Part shown: positions 1-9,940 of the stretch, piece after piece
Position numbering within the stretch: position 1 is the stretch's first letter
How the letters are laid out: every line of letters begins with the position of its first letter
DNA from: Yersinia bercovieri ATCC 43970
GTDB taxonomy: Bacteria; Pseudomonadota; Gammaproteobacteria; Enterobacterales; Enterobacteriaceae
Direction of reading: 5' to 3'
Length of the DNA stretch: 64,000 nucleotides
Assembly: GCF_013282745.1 (NCBI RefSeq)
Contig: NZ_CP054044.1
Coordinates: 2,232,001 to 2,296,000 of the forward strand
Position numbers and translations under genes: made by a program
The notes under the pieces: model-generated
Database searches by the model: none
The model's input: the letters and a program-made list of their open reading frames with translations, nothing else
What the model was told of the DNA's origin: nothing

Positions 1-685
1 TGTAATCACGTAGCGCAAAATCTGAAATGCCGTAGTAAAGGCTGTTAATGGTGAAGTCGCGGCGTTGGGCATCATCTTCGATGGTGCCGAAAATGTTGTC
101 ACGCAGCAGCATGCCATTTAGCGCCTGCTGGGAAGAGTTTTTGTCACTATCTTCCGCTTGCTGTTGTTCGTGGTGACCACGGAACGTGGCGACTTCAATG
201 ATTTCCGGGCCAAACATCACGTGGGCCAGACGGAAGCGGCGACCCACCAGACGGCAGTTACGGAATAATTTCCGCACTTGCTCAGGGGTTGCGCTAGTGG
301 TGATATCAAAATCTTTTGGTTTTTTGCCCAGCAGTAAGTCGCGAACACCGCCGCCGACCAAATAGGCTTCATAGCCTGATTTATTCAGGCGATAGAGCAC
401 CTTCAGCGCATTATCGCTGATCTCCCTACGGGAAATATTGTGCTGATCTCGCGGAATAATCGTCATCGGACTCTGTTCCGAAGCAGGCACCGCATGATTC
501 TTGCGGCCAGTATTTGTTCTGGCAGGCCTTTTCTCTTTGCGGGCCACGTTATCTTCACCGGGCACTTTATCTTTACGGGTACTGCTATCACGGGCCGTAT
601 CGTCACGGACAGCTTTGCTATCGCGAGCTGATTTATCATCGCGAATCAGTACCTTACGGCAGAAATTGGCTACTCGGGTAAAAAT
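1..685 (-). CDS. pcnB: Poly(A) polymerase I PcnB, N-terminal part (runs off the window), AUU start
   Basis: Adds poly(A) tails to RNA 3' ends and so promotes their decay. Only about the first 228 codons are present; the gene continues past position 1. The nucleotidyltransferase core is plain: [18 protein letters not shown] with the catalytic Asp pair, then [15 protein letters not shown] and [11 protein letters not shown]. No ATG lies at the expected N-terminus. Translation with the family sequence ([12 protein letters not shown]) begins at an ATT codon at 685, preceded by GAGG six bases upstream. E. coli pcnB is known to use AUU, so the rare start looks conserved. Between the conserved N-terminus and the TIIPRDQ segment lies a longer, charged, low-complexity stretch rich in Arg, Asp and Lys than in E. 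coli. Confidence 0.93.
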   Translation of the reverse strand, partial: MFTRVANFCRKVLIRDDKSARDSKAVRDDTARDSSTRKDKVPGEDNVARKEKRPARTNTGRKNHAVPASEQSPMTIIPRDQHNISRREISDNALKVLYRLNKSGYEAYLVGGGVRDLLLGKKPKDFDITTSATPEQVRKLFRNCRLVGRRFRLAHVMFGPEIIEVATFRGHHEQQQAEDSDKNSSQQALNGMLLRDNIFGTIEDDAQRRDFTINSLYYGISDFALRDY

Positions 686-781
686 GGTACACCTCGATAG
701 TGGCTAATAAATAACAGAACTACAGAAAAACAGCGGCTAATCATAGCTCACCGTGCTTCCTTTGAGAATGCCGTTGTGTTT

Positions 782-1728
782 TCAGTGGCAGTTATCGCCT
801 CCTGAAGCGGCGTTGTTGGCCCCTGAAGCAGGAATGGCTGCCAACGTCCAGTTTTCGACTGCAAAACGTAATAATAACGGTAAATCAAGATCTTGCCAGC
901 ATTCGGGCAGTGGCTGACGCAAAAACTTCAGTGCATCGACCAAAACTGGGCGCGGATCACCGTCCGGCAGTGGTGGTGCATGGTTTTGTTTGGATAACTT
1001 ATTACCCTCATGATTCAGCGCCAGTGGCAGGTGCAAATAGCCGGGAACCGGTTGCTGTAACTGCTGGTAGAGAGCTATCTGGCGCACGGTTGGTTCAATC
1101 AAATCTGCCCCGCGCACCACTTCAGTTACCCCCTGAAATGCATCATCAACCACCACTGCCAGATTATAGGCGAACAGGCCATCTCGGCGGCGAATAATAA
1201 AATCTTCTTTCGCCAGCGCTGGCTCAGCATGCAACTCACCGAGTAATTTATCATAAAAGGCATAAACCGGCTGAGTCTGTCGCAAACGGATGGCCGCGCC
1301 TTTGGCTGGCAAATGACGTTCACGGCAATAGCCGTCATAGAAGCCGCCGATTTGTTGAATTCTGCTGCGAGTGCAGGTGCAGTAGTAGCTCAGCCCTTGT
1401 TGCTCTAACCACGCTAAGGTGGCGCGGTAGGCTTCATGGCGCTGTGATTGGTAGATGACGGAGCCATCCCAATGGAGGCCATAGTGGTCCAATGTGGCCA
1501 AAATACGCGCGGCAGCACCAGGGATTTCACGGGGGGATCAATATCTTCAATGCGAACCAGCCAATTCCCACCTTGAGCGCGAGCTTGCAGGTAACTGCCG
1601 AGTGCGGCAATGAGTGAACCGAAATGTAAATCGCCGGATGGAGAGGGCGCAAAACGGCCAACATACTGATTCTGCTTATGATCGGATTGCTGAGAATCAG
1701 ACGGCTGAATATGGGTATCTTCGGGCAT
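782..1728 (-). pseudogene. gluQ: Glutamyl-Q tRNA(Asp) synthetase GluQ, interrupted by a one-base frameshift
   Basis: The family attaches glutamate to queuosine at position 34 of tRNA(Asp). The first segment (from 1728) reads [18 protein letters not shown] and [10 protein letters not shown], with the class I HIGH-like motif. The rest is in another frame down to 782 and carries the zinc-site cysteines (CTCTR, YDGYC), [16 protein letters not shown] and KLSKQNH. The frames meet at six G on the + strand (1531-1536). A seventh G would restore [15 protein letters not shown] and give one 315-aa protein of normal family length. As read, the product stops after 104 residues, about 60 of them native. 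It follows dksA in the same orientation, as in E. coli. This is either a real slippage mutation or a homopolymer sequencing error. Confidence 0.9.
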
Positions 1729-1759
1729 AAAAAGGGAAAGGGAGTCCAGCCTGATAAAT

Positions 1760-1787
1760 ACGGTGCCGGAGGTGACTCTGGCACCGT
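1760..1787 (-). terminator. Stem-loop between dksA and gluQ
   Basis: A perfect 8-bp inverted repeat, ACGGTGCC and GGCACCGT, with a 12-base loop, sits between the dksA stop and the gluQ start. There is no strong U run after it. A terminator at this spot that limits read-through from dksA into gluQ has been described in Shigella; the same role is inferred here. Confidence 0.5.
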
Positions 1788-1806
1788 GTTACAGGTTATT
1801 GCTGTG

Positions 1807-2262
1807 TTAGCCTGCCATCTGCTTTTCGCGGATTTCGGCCAGGGTTTTACAGTCAATGCACAAATCTGCAGTTGGCCGTGCTTCCAGACGGCGAATGCCG
1901 ATCTCTACGCCACAAGACTCGCAGAAACCGAAATCGTCATCCTCGACTTTCTTCAGCGTTTTCTCGATCTTTTTAATCAATTTACGCTCGCGGTCGCGGT
2001 TACGAAGTTCAAGACTAAACTCCTCTTCCTGCGCGGCACGATCCACCGGATCTGGGAAGTTAGCAGCTTCGTCTTGCATGTGCGATACAGTACGGTCTAC
2101 TTCATCCCTGAGTTGGTTGCGCCATGCTTCAAGGATCAGCTTGAAGTGCAACAACTGGGCGGCATTCATATACTCTTCGCCGGGCTTCTCTTGGTACGGC
2201 TCTACCCCAGCGATGGCGAGAATGCTCAAGGACGAGGTTTTACGTTTTTGCCCTTCTTGCAT
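1807..2262 (-). CDS. dksA: RNA polymerase-binding transcription factor DksA
   Basis: DksA binds the RNA polymerase secondary channel and acts with ppGpp in the stringent response. The 151-aa product equals the E. coli length and starts [12 protein letters not shown], with AGGAGA just upstream of ATG 2262; the longer open frame upstream is not needed. The coiled-coil tip Asp residues ([16 protein letters not shown]) and the C-terminal four-cysteine zinc finger (CESC and CIDC) are all present. It lies upstream of gluQ as in other enterobacteria. relA, which makes its partner ppGpp, is also in this window. Confidence 0.97.
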   Translation of the reverse strand: MQEGQKRKTSSLSILAIAGVEPYQEKPGEEYMNAAQLLHFKLILEAWRNQLRDEVDRTVSHMQDEAANFPDPVDRAAQEEEFSLELRNRDRERKLIKKIEKTLKKVEDDDFGFCESCGVEIGIRRLEARPTADLCIDCKTLAEIREKQMAG

Positions 2263-2326
2263 GATGCTTCTCCTACATTCATACGCACTATCGAAATCCC
2301 CAAGACGGGGAAAAATCAGGCCGCTA

Positions 2327-2355
2327 TAAATAACAGAAGGGAGGTAGGTTGGCAA
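2327..2355 (-). promoter_or_regulatory. Candidate sigma-70 promoter of dksA
   Basis: On the minus strand TTGCCA (2355-2350) and TATTTA (2332-2327) are separated by 17 bases, about 65 bases upstream of the dksA start. The -35 is a good match and the -10 is weak. This is a pattern match only. Confidence 0.3.
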
Positions 2356-2448
2356 TTATTCCTGTCGCCTGCTTGACAATGGTGTGAAGGAAGGCGTATT
2401 TGGCGCACCACAATATCCAATAATTGCTTCTTTATTCAGCGTTTTTGG

Positions 2449-3183
2449 TTACCGCGTTTCGTCCAGTAATAACGGTAAACGCACATCCAGCACGATACCG
2501 TCAGGCGATAGTTGAAAACCGTAGCAAATAACTTCCACTCCTGCTTGCTGAGCCTGGGCCAGCAATTCTGCATAGCGACTGTCAATGTGTCGGGCTGCAG
2601 CGACTTGTCTGATACCCGTATGCAATACGGCAAAAAAAAGTACCGCCCGATGACCCTCGGCAACCATGCTTTGTAGCTCCCTGAGATGCTTTTGACCCCG
2701 CAGGGTAACAGCATCCGGGAAATACCCACACTGTTGCTGTAATAAGGTGACCGACTTGACTTCAATATAGCAGTTAGACCTATTTTCTGCCTGCAATAAC
2801 AAGTCTATACGGCTGTTCTCATCCCCATACTTAACCTCTCGTTTGACAGAAGTGTAACCAGATAATTCAATAATCTGATTATTATCTATCGCGATACTAG
2901 CTAACTCATTGGCACGCATCGTATTTACGCAGATCCAATCACCACTTTGGGTATGAGTCAGCTCCCAGCTGTGGGGATACTTACGTTTCGGATTATCCGA
3001 GGTTGAATACCAAACCGTATCCCCTGGCGTGGCACAACCGGTCATCGCTCCGGTATTAGCGCAATGAATGGTTAATGATTCTCCGGCGGGCGTCACAATA
3101 TCAGCTAAAAAGCGCTTATACCGCTGGATAAGTGTGGCTGGTTGTAACCGTGGGGTGAATAACAGCAGGGGATTAATCGGCAT
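2449..3183 (-). CDS. sfsA: Sugar fermentation stimulation protein SfsA
   Basis: SfsA is a conserved nuclease-like DNA-binding protein, first found because extra copies stimulate maltose metabolism; its exact role is unsettled. The 244-aa product shows the family signature throughout: [37 protein letters not shown] and GQKHLRELQ. The start at 3183 is chosen because GGAG lies 5-6 bases before it; it falls inside the 3' end of thpR, with 11 bases of overlap, suggesting translational coupling. An in-frame ATG at 3198 is less likely. The N-terminus is a few residues longer than in E. coli. Confidence 0.93.
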   Translation of the reverse strand: MPINPLLLFTPRLQPATLIQRYKRFLADIVTPAGESLTIHCANTGAMTGCATPGDTVWYSTSDNPKRKYPHSWELTHTQSGDWICVNTMRANELASIAIDNNQIIELSGYTSVKREVKYGDENSRIDLLLQAENRSNCYIEVKSVTLLQQQCGYFPDAVTLRGQKHLRELQSMVAEGHRAVLFFAVLHTGIRQVAAARHIDSRYAELLAQAQQAGVEVICYGFQLSPDGIVLDVRLPLLLDETR

Positions 3184-3778
3184 CAGATCTCCGTTCACTG
3201 CCCACCAACGGCCAGCTTTGTACCATGTTATAACGGGTACGTCCGCGCGCGAAAACGGATTCGTACAATGAAAAATGGTTCACTCGGAAGCTTTCATTAT
3301 GGGTTTTAGCCGGCAGGGCGACCGGACGTACCGCGCCACGCAGCAAGGTGACATGGGGATGAAAGGGGAGCGGCGTTTGGTAGCATCCGCTGCGTGCGGC
3401 CTGTGAACGCAGCAATTGCGCCAACTGCAATAGGCCACGGGGCGGATTCTTGCAGCCGAGCCATATCACACCGGAACCCGGCCAGTGGCCGATATCATCC
3501 AATGCCACGTTAAAGCCCAACTGACTGATGCGACCCGCTTGTTGCTGTAATATTTGCGCTTTGGCGGCACTGACCTCACCGAGGAACGCCAGTGTCAGGT
3601 GGAGGTTAGCGGCGGCAATGGGGCGGCCGGCCTCTGGTGAGAAGTTATCCGCTCGCCACTGCACAATGTTTTGCTGAAGGGCATTAGGCAGCGCCAGCGC
3701 AAAGAACAGGCGCTTATTTTCGCGTGTTTTATCAACAATCGTTTTATTAACAATCATTTTATCTACGGTATTAATCAT
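3173..3778 (-). CDS. thpR: RNA 2',3'-cyclic phosphodiesterase ThpR (LigT, 2H family)
   Basis: Members of this family hydrolyse 2',3'-cyclic phosphates in RNA and can reversibly join tRNA halves through a 2'-5' bond in vitro. Both catalytic HxT/S motifs of the 2H superfamily are visible, HLTLAF near residue 60 and HPHVTLLR near 142. The product is 201 aa. An N-terminal Lys/Asn/Thr-rich stretch of about 20 residues precedes RLFFALALP, where the conserved fold starts, so the true start may be a little downstream. It overlaps sfsA and is transcribed away from hrpB. Confidence 0.92.
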   Translation of the reverse strand: MINTVDKMIVNKTIVDKTRENKRLFFALALPNALQQNIVQWRADNFSPEAGRPIAAANLHLTLAFLGEVSAAKAQILQQQAGRISQLGFNVALDDIGHWPGSGVIWLGCKNPPRGLLQLAQLLRSQAARSGCYQTPLPFHPHVTLLRGAVRPVALPAKTHNESFRVNHFSLYESVFARGRTRYNMVQSWPLVGSERRSDAD

Positions 3779-3854
3779 CAGGTTGGCATAATCACTCGGC
3801 TAAATACGCTATACGACCATGATGTTACAATGGCTGATGATGAAAGTAGAGAGC

Positions 3855-6344
3855 ATGGGGAAGAATGTGGTGGTGAGTCAGAGAGAAAGTGATGCTGCGA
3901 GGGCCGTTTTGCCGGTAGGTGAAGTGCTCAGCGAGATATTGTCCGCGTTGCAAAGCTCACCGCAAATCCTGCTCCATGCCCCCACTGGCGCGGGGAAATC
4001 GACCTGGTTACCGCTACAAATCCTGAAGTATGGTGGGTTATCGGGCCGTATTATCATGCTAGAACCCCGACGGCTGGCGGCAAAAAATGTGGCCTACCGT
4101 CTGGCGCAGCAGCTGGGCGAACAGCCGGGGCAGACTGTGGGTTATCGAATGCGGGCCGAAAGTAAAAGCGGGCCGCATACCCGTCTGGAAGTGGTGACCG
4201 AGGGTATCCTGACGCGCATGTTGCAACAAGACGCCGAGCTAACCGGTGTCTCCCTGGTGATCCTTGATGAGTTCCATGAGCGCAGCTTGCAGGCTGATTT
4301 GGCGCTGGCACTGTTGCTGGATGTGCAGCAGGGGCTACGTGATGATTTGAAGCTGCTGATTATGTCCGCGACGCTGGATAATCAGCGCCTTTGTGCGCTG
4401 CTGCCCGCCGCGCCCGCCATTGTTTCCGCGGGGCGCAGCTTCCCTGTCGAGCGCAGCTACCAGCCGTTATCGAGCCATGAGCGGCTGGAGGATGGCGTCG
4501 CCAATCGGGTGAAGCGCTTGCTGAATGAGCAATCTGGCTCTTTACTGCTGTTTTTACCGGGTGTCGGCGAGATCCATCGGGTGCTGGAGCGCTTGCATGG
4601 CGAGGTCGCCAGCGACACGGATCTCTGCCCGCTGTATGGTGCGCTGCCGCTAAATGAGCAGCAAAGAGCGATTCAACCCGCGCCTGCTGGGCGGCGTAAA
4701 GTGGTGTTGGCAACCAATATTGCCGAAACCAGCCTGACGATTGAGGGCATTCGGCTGGTGGTCGATAGCGGATTGGAACGGGTAGCGCGCTTTGATGTCA
4801 AAAACGGTCTGACGCGACTGGTGACTCAGCGCATCAGTCAGGCTTCGATGGTTCAGCGGGCGGGGCGCGCTGGGCGGTTGGCACCAGGGATCTGCTGGCA
4901 TCTGTTTGCCAAAGAGCAGGCCGAAAGGGCGGCGGAATACAGCGAACCGGAGATCCTGAACAGTGATTTATGTAGCTTGTGGCTGGAGCTACTGAACTGG
5001 GGATGTCAGGACGCGGCGCAGCTGACTTGGCTTGATCAACCGCCATCGTCGGCATTGGCTGCCGCGCGCGAGTTATTGCGGCGGCTAGGGGCTATCGATG
5101 TCTCCGGCCACCTGACGAGCACCGGGCGCGCCATGGCCAGCCTGGGCTGCGAGCCGCGTCTGGCCGCAATGCTCTGTTTTGCCGCCGAGCATAGCCCAGA
5201 TGCGCTGGCAACCGCCGCACTGCTGGCGGCGATTTTGGAAGAGCCGCCCCGCAGCGGCCAGATTGATCTGCATCACTGGCTTAGTCGCCCGCAGCCCCAC
5301 TGGCAGCGGCGAGCAAGGCAACTGACACAACGAGTCAACGGGCGCGTGGGTGCTGTTGACAGTGATATCGCCGACTCACTATTGGCGCTGGCTTACCCCG
5401 ATCGCATTGCGCAGCAGCGCGGACAAGATGGTCGCTACCTGCTGGCGAATGGTATGGGGGCGGCAATGGCGCAAGATGAAGCGCTGTCACGTTCGCCCTG
5501 GCTGGTGGCTGCCAGCTTGCTACAAAGCAACAGCGGGCCGGATGCGCGCATTTTACTGGCACTGCCCATTGATATCGAAAAATTGGCGAAGCAGTTACCA
5601 CGGCTGGTGGAGGAGCGCACGGTTGTGGAGTGGGATGAGGGCAAAGGCACGCTGCGGGCCTGGCGGCGCTGGCAAATCGGGCGACTGACCCTACGAGCGC
5701 AGCCATTGGCGAAACCGAGTGACGAGGCACTGCAATCGGCACTCCTGAACTGGGTGCGCGAACAGGGGCTACAGGTGCTGAATTGGGATGAAAATGCTGA
5801 ACAGCTCCGCACGCGATTGCAATGTGCCAGCCGCTGGTTACCGCAAGAGCAGTGGCCTGCTGTCGATGACGACCAGCTATTGGCTAAGCTTGAGCTATGG
5901 TTACAGCCATCATTATCCGGCGTGCGCGATCTCCGTGGGTTGCGGCAAGTGAATATCGTGGAGGCATTAACTCGCCTGTTGAACTGGCAGCTACGTCAAC
6001 GGCTGGATACTGAGCTACCAACTTATTACACTGTGCCCACTGGCAGCCGTTTACCAATCCGCTATTATGTCGACCGGCCTCCGGTGCTGGCGGTGCGTTT
6101 GCAGGAGGTTTTTGGTGAGCAACACAGCCCAATGCTCGCCAGTGGGCGGGTGGCCGTGGTGCTTGAACTGCTCTCTCCGGCCCATCGACCTTTACAGATT
6201 ACCGGTGATTTGGCCGCTTTCTGGCAGGGCGCGTATCGTGAAGTACAAAAAGAGATGAAAGGGCGCTATCCCAAGCATGTTTGGCCGGATGATCCCGCCA
6301 ATACCCGCCCGACCCGCAGAACCAAGAAGTATCAGGATAGATAA
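3855..6344 (+). CDS. hrpB: ATP-dependent RNA helicase-like protein HrpB
   Basis: A DEAH-box family protein of bacteria whose substrate is not well defined. Visible motifs are the P-loop APTGAGKST, the Walker B variant DEFHERSLQADLALALLLD, the motif III SATLDN, ATNIAETSLTIEG, and QRAGRAGRLAPG for motif VI. These are followed by the HA2-like region and the long HrpB-specific C-terminal domain. The open frame begins at 3819, but neither ATG 3819 nor ATG 3855 has a convincing ribosome site. GGGGAAG at 3857-3863 would suit a GTG start at 3873 (reading VSQRESDAARAVLP), which best matches the short N-terminus of the E. coli protein. The end is certain; the start is not. Confidence 0.93.
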   Translation: MGKNVVVSQRESDAARAVLPVGEVLSEILSALQSSPQILLHAPTGAGKSTWLPLQILKYGGLSGRIIMLEPRRLAAKNVAYRLAQQLGEQPGQTVGYRMRAESKSGPHTRLEVVTEGILTRMLQQDAELTGVSLVILDEFHERSLQADLALALLLDVQQGLRDDLKLLIMSATLDNQRLCALLPAAPAIVSAGRSFPVERSYQPLSSHERLEDGVANRVKRLLNEQSGSLLLFLPGVGEIHRVLERLHGEVASDTDLCPLYGALPLNEQQRAIQPAPAGRRKVVLATNIAETSLTIEGIRLVVDSGLERVARFDVKNGLTRLVTQRISQASMVQRAGRAGRLAPGICWHLFAKEQAERAAEYSEPEILNSDLCSLWLELLNWGCQDAAQLTWLDQPPSSALAAARELLRRLGAIDVSGHLTSTGRAMASLGCEPRLAAMLCFAAEHSPDALATAALLAAILEEPPRSGQIDLHHWLSRPQPHWQRRARQLTQRVNGRVGAVDSDIADSLLALAYPDRIAQQRGQDGRYLLANGMGAAMAQDEALSRSPWLVAASLLQSNSGPDARILLALPIDIEKLAKQLPRLVEERTVVEWDEGKGTLRAWRRWQIGRLTLRAQPLAKPSDEALQSALLNWVREQGLQVLNWDENAEQLRTRLQCASRWLPQEQWPAVDDDQLLAKLELWLQPSLSGVRDLRGLRQVNIVEALTRLLNWQLRQRLDTELPTYYTVPTGSRLPIRYYVDRPPVLAVRLQEVFGEQHSPMLASGRVAVVLELLSPAHRPLQITGDLAAFWQGAYREVQKEMKGRYPKHVWPDDPANTRPTRRTKKYQDR

Positions 6345-6451
6345 TATCCCATGGCTAAGAGCCAATAATTTCAGATGTTTCCCCTTTCTATTCGCTGGAT
6401 TGGGGAACACATTAAGCCGCAATAATCGCCAATGCGCGTGGAGAGAAAGAC

Positions 6452-8938
6452 ATGTCTGGGGATGATCGCGAGCCAATCGGGCGCAAGGGCAAGAAAGCCC
6501 TACCCAAAGCCGCACCGAAACGGCCACTGCGCCGGCGGCGTGATGAAGATGAATACGAAGAAGATGACTATTTAGATGATGAAGATCACGATGATGATGA
6601 CTATGACGACGAGGAAGAACCGATGCCAAGAAAGGTAGCATCACGTCCGCCCCGCAAAAAACGCCGCTGGCTTGGCCTATTTATCAAACTGTTCTTGGTC
6701 GGCGCGGTGGTGTTAGCCATTTACGGGGTCTACCTTGATTCACAAATCCGCAGCCGTATTGATGGCAAAGTGTGGCAACTGCCCGCTGCCGTATATGGCC
6801 GCATGGTTAACCTCGAACCGGGCATGTCCTACAGCAAAAAAGAGATGGTCGATTTGCTCGAGGGGATGCAATACCGTCAAGTCACCCGCATGACCCGACC
6901 GGGCGAGTTCACCGTGCAGGGCGACAGCATTGATATCTTGCGCCGCCCGTTTGATTTCCCCGATGCGAAAGAGGGCCAAATTCGTGCGCGCTTAGTGTTT
7001 AAAGACGATCGTCTGGCGCAGATCCAAAACCTGGATAGTCAACGCGATTTCGGCTTCTTGCGCCTCGATCCTAAGTTGATCACCATGCTGCAATCGCCGA
7101 ATGGTGAGCAGCGCCTGTTTGTGCCACGTGCCGGTTTCCCTGATTTGCTGGTGGATACTTTACTGGCAACAGAAGATCGCCATTTCTATGAGCATGACGG
7201 CATCAGCCCTTACTCCATTGGCCGCGCCATGTTGGCTAACCTGACCGCCGGAAAGGCAGTGCAGGGCGGCAGCACGCTGACGCAGCAGTTGGTCAAAAAC
7301 CTGTTTCTGACCAACGAGCGCTCATTGTGGCGTAAAGCCAACGAAGCTTATATGGCGCTGTTGGTGGACTACCGCTATAGCAAAGACCGGATTCTGGAAC
7401 TCTATCTGAATGAAGTTTATCTCGGCCAGAGTGGCAGTGATCAGATCCGCGGCTTTCCGCTGGCGAGCCTCTATTACTTCGGGCGTCCGGTGAATGAACT
7501 GAGCCTCGATCAGCAAGCGATGCTGGTGGGGATGGTAAAAGGGGCCTCGCTATATAACCCGTGGCGCAACCCGACGCTGGCACTTGAACGCCGCAATCTG
7601 GTGCTGCGCTTGTTGCAGAATCAGGGGGTGATCGACGCCGAGCTTTACACCATGCTCAGCGCTCGCCCATTGGGGGTCCAGCCGAAAGGTGGGGTTATCA
7701 CCCCTCAGCCTGCTTTTATGCAGATGGTGCGTCAGGAGCTGCAACAAAAACTGGGTGACAAGATTAATGATCTGTCTGGCGTGAAGATTTTCACCACGCT
7801 AGACCCGGTTTCACAGGATGCGGCAGAGAAAGCCATTGAAGACGGCATTCCGGCCCTGAGGGCCGCGCGTCATTTGGATGATTTGGAAGCGGCGATGGTG
7901 ATTGTAGATCGCTTCAGTGGTGAAGTTCGCGCCATGGTGGGTGGCGCGCAGCCGCAATTTGCTGGTTTTAACCGCGCGATGCAGGCCCGCCGTCTGGTGG
8001 GGTCACTCGCCAAGCCGCCGACCTATCTGACCGCCCTGAGTGAGCCGGATAAATACCGCCTCAATACCTGGCTTGCGGATCAACCGCTGTCGATCAAGCT
8101 ACCCAATGGTTCATTGTGGCAGCCGAAAAACTATGACCGCCAGTTCCGTGGTCAGGTGATGTTGATTGATGGGCTGGCGAACTCGCTAAACGTACCCACA
8201 GTGAATCTGGGGATGTCAGTTGGGCTGGATCAAATTACCGCCATGTTGCAACGTCTGGGTATCCCGAAAGCGGTGATCAACCCGGTTCCGGCTATGTTGC
8301 TGGGGGCTATCGATTTGACGCCAGTTGAGGTGGCGCAGGAGTACCAGACTATCGCCAGTGGCGGGAATCGAGCGCCGTTATCAGCGGTGCGCTCGGTGAT
8401 TGCTGAAGATGGCACCGTGCTGTATCAGAGCTTCCCGCAGGCGGAGCGCATGGTGCCGGCACAGGCCGCCTATCTGACACTTTACGCCATGCAACAAGGG
8501 GTTGCCCGTGGGACATCCCGTTCGCTGTCAGTGAAATTCTCTAAATACAATCTGGCGGCTAAAACCGGTACTACCAACGACCTGCGTGATAGCTGGTTTG
8601 CCGGTATTGATGGCAAGGAAGTGGCGATTGCCTGGGTCGGTCGCGACAATAACGGCCCCGCTAAATTGACCGGTGCCAACGGCGCATTGACCTTGTATCG
8701 CCGCTATCTGGAGAACCAAACACCGCTGCCGCTGGTATTGCAGCCACCGGAAGGGATTAGCCAGATGAACATTGATTCGGCAGGCAATTTTGTCTGCGGT
8801 GATGGTGGCGGTATGCGCTCGATTCCGGTGTGGACCGAGAACCCGCAAGGGCTGTGTCAGGCCGCCGCACCGACTGAACAGCCGAAAGCCGATGGTGACG
8901 GTGTCGCCGGTTGGATCAAAGATATGTTCGGTCAGTAA
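6452..8938 (+). CDS. mrcB: Bifunctional penicillin-binding protein 1b (peptidoglycan polymerase)
   Basis: PBP1b polymerises glycan strands and cross-links them in the periplasm. The 828-aa product has a cytoplasmic tail with a long run of Asp/Glu residues, a single membrane anchor near residues 72-93, the UB2H domain, and a GT51 transglycosylase domain ([10 protein letters not shown] with the catalytic Glu, [13 protein letters not shown]). The transpeptidase domain has SLAK as the active-site SxxK, NSLN as SxN, and KTGTTND as KTG. GAGAGAAAGAC precedes ATG 6452. A strong terminator follows. In E. coli the next gene is fhuA; here fhuC follows directly. Confidence 0.97.
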   Translation: MSGDDREPIGRKGKKALPKAAPKRPLRRRRDEDEYEEDDYLDDEDHDDDDYDDEEEPMPRKVASRPPRKKRRWLGLFIKLFLVGAVVLAIYGVYLDSQIRSRIDGKVWQLPAAVYGRMVNLEPGMSYSKKEMVDLLEGMQYRQVTRMTRPGEFTVQGDSIDILRRPFDFPDAKEGQIRARLVFKDDRLAQIQNLDSQRDFGFLRLDPKLITMLQSPNGEQRLFVPRAGFPDLLVDTLLATEDRHFYEHDGISPYSIGRAMLANLTAGKAVQGGSTLTQQLVKNLFLTNERSLWRKANEAYMALLVDYRYSKDRILELYLNEVYLGQSGSDQIRGFPLASLYYFGRPVNELSLDQQAMLVGMVKGASLYNPWRNPTLALERRNLVLRLLQNQGVIDAELYTMLSARPLGVQPKGGVITPQPAFMQMVRQELQQKLGDKINDLSGVKIFTTLDPVSQDAAEKAIEDGIPALRAARHLDDLEAAMVIVDRFSGEVRAMVGGAQPQFAGFNRAMQARRLVGSLAKPPTYLTALSEPDKYRLNTWLADQPLSIKLPNGSLWQPKNYDRQFRGQVMLIDGLANSLNVPTVNLGMSVGLDQITAMLQRLGIPKAVINPVPAMLLGAIDLTPVEVAQEYQTIASGGNRAPLSAVRSVIAEDGTVLYQSFPQAERMVPAQAAYLTLYAMQQGVARGTSRSLSVKFSKYNLAAKTGTTNDLRDSWFAGIDGKEVAIAWVGRDNNGPAKLTGANGALTLYRRYLENQTPLPLVLQPPEGISQMNIDSAGNFVCGDGGGMRSIPVWTENPQGLCQAAAPTEQPKADGDGVAGWIKDMFGQ

Positions 8939-8957
8939 GCTGTAACCCTGCTCACCA

Positions 8958-8989
8958 AGACCCTTCGGTTTCGAAGGGTCTTTTTTTTT
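8958..8989 (+). terminator. Rho-independent terminator of mrcB
   Basis: A perfect 10-bp stem AGACCCTTCG/CGAAGGGTCT with a four-base loop is followed by eight further T, twenty bases after the mrcB stop. Confidence 0.93.
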
Positions 8990-9061
8990 GCCTTGCGTCC
9001 GGCTCAATCGGCTGGCTTAGCGCTTGCAGTCCGCTGTGGGTTACGCATAAACTACTCGCTT

Positions 9062-9092
9062 TGATAATTATTTCACTTTGATAATTATTATC
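9062..9092 (+). promoter_or_regulatory. fhuCDB promoter with overlapping Fur box
   Basis: TTGATA (9062-9067) and TATTAT (9086-9091) with 18 bases between them form a good sigma-70 promoter. The -10 is embedded in GATAATTATTATC (9080-9092), two perfect inverted GATAAT Fur half-sites around one base; another GATAAT is at 9063-9068. Fur with iron would block RNA polymerase here, giving iron-repressed ferrichrome-type uptake. Confidence 0.85.
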
Positions 9093-9145
9093 GTTTGGAT
9101 TCATCTTCTCGCTTGATACTTAATCGCGCAAAGCAGGGCACTATC

Positions 9146-9940
9146 TTGGACCAACAGGCAAGCCAATCCAGCATTTTCACACTCCGTGAACTGAGTTTTT
9201 CAGTTCCAGGGCGGACTTTATTGCAGCCACTGTCACTGACGTTTCCCGAAGGGAGAGTCTGCGGGCTTATTGGTCATAACGGTTCCGGCAAATCAACGCT
9301 ATTAAAAATGCTGGGTCGCCATCAACCGCCATCGAGTGGCGAAGTGCTGCTTAATGATGTGCCATTGTCCCTGTGGGAGAGCAAAGCCTTTGCCCGTGAA
9401 GTGGCGTATTTGCCGCAACAGTTACCCGCAGCAGAGGGGATGACGGTGCGCGAATTGGTCGCTATTGGCCGCTATCCGTGGCACGGCGCATTAGGCCGTT
9501 TTCGTCAGGAAGACCGCCAACAAGTGGAAGAGGCGATTGCGCTGGTGGACTTAAAACCGCTGGCGAATCGGTTAGTCGATAGCTTATCCGGTGGTGAGCG
9601 CCAACGTGCCTGGTTAGCGATGATGGTGGCCCAAAACAGCCGCTGCCTGCTGCTCGATGAACCAACCTCGGCACTGGATATTGCGCATCAGGTTGAAGTG
9701 CTGGGGCTGATTCAGCGCCTCAGCCGTGAACGTGGCCTGACGGTGATTGCGGTACTGCACGATATTAATATGGCGGCCCGTTACTGTGACCATTTAGTGG
9801 CATTGCGTGGTGGGGAGATGATCGCGCAAGGCCCGGCTAACAGCCTGATGCAGGGCGCGGTACTGGAACAAATTTACGGTATCCCAATGGGAATATTGCC
9901 GCATCCGGCCGGTGGCGCGCCGGTAAGTTTCGTCTATTAA
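9146..9940 (+). CDS. fhuC: Hydroxamate siderophore ABC transporter ATPase FhuC
   Basis: Powers import of ferric hydroxamate siderophores from the periplasm. Walker A GHNGSGKST, signature LSGGERQRA, Walker B LLLDEPTSALD and the switch His (VLHDINMA) are intact. The open frame reaches a TTG at 9095, but that lies two bases after the Fur box and close to the predicted transcription start. The TTG at 9146, with AGGG seven bases before it, gives 264 aa against 265 in E. coli and is preferred. No ATG is available. The stop overlaps the fhuD ATG by one base. Confidence 0.95.
   Translation: MDQQASQSSIFTLRELSFSVPGRTLLQPLSLTFPEGRVCGLIGHNGSGKSTLLKMLGRHQPPSSGEVLLNDVPLSLWESKAFAREVAYLPQQLPAAEGMTVRELVAIGRYPWHGALGRFRQEDRQQVEEAIALVDLKPLANRLVDSLSGGERQRAWLAMMVAQNSRCLLLDEPTSALDIAHQVEVLGLIQRLSRERGLTVIAVLHDINMAARYCDHLVALRGGEMIAQGPANSLMQGAVLEQIYGIPMGILPHPAGGAPVSFVY

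Noticed and set aside
440..707. ORFs opposite the pcnB N-terminus
   Set aside because: They are antisense to the repetitive charged coding stretch of pcnB and show no ribosome site.
9095..9145. Extended fhuC N-terminus from TTG 9095
   Set aside because: That codon lies two bases after the Fur box and at the predicted transcription start; TTG 9146 fits family length and has a ribosome site.
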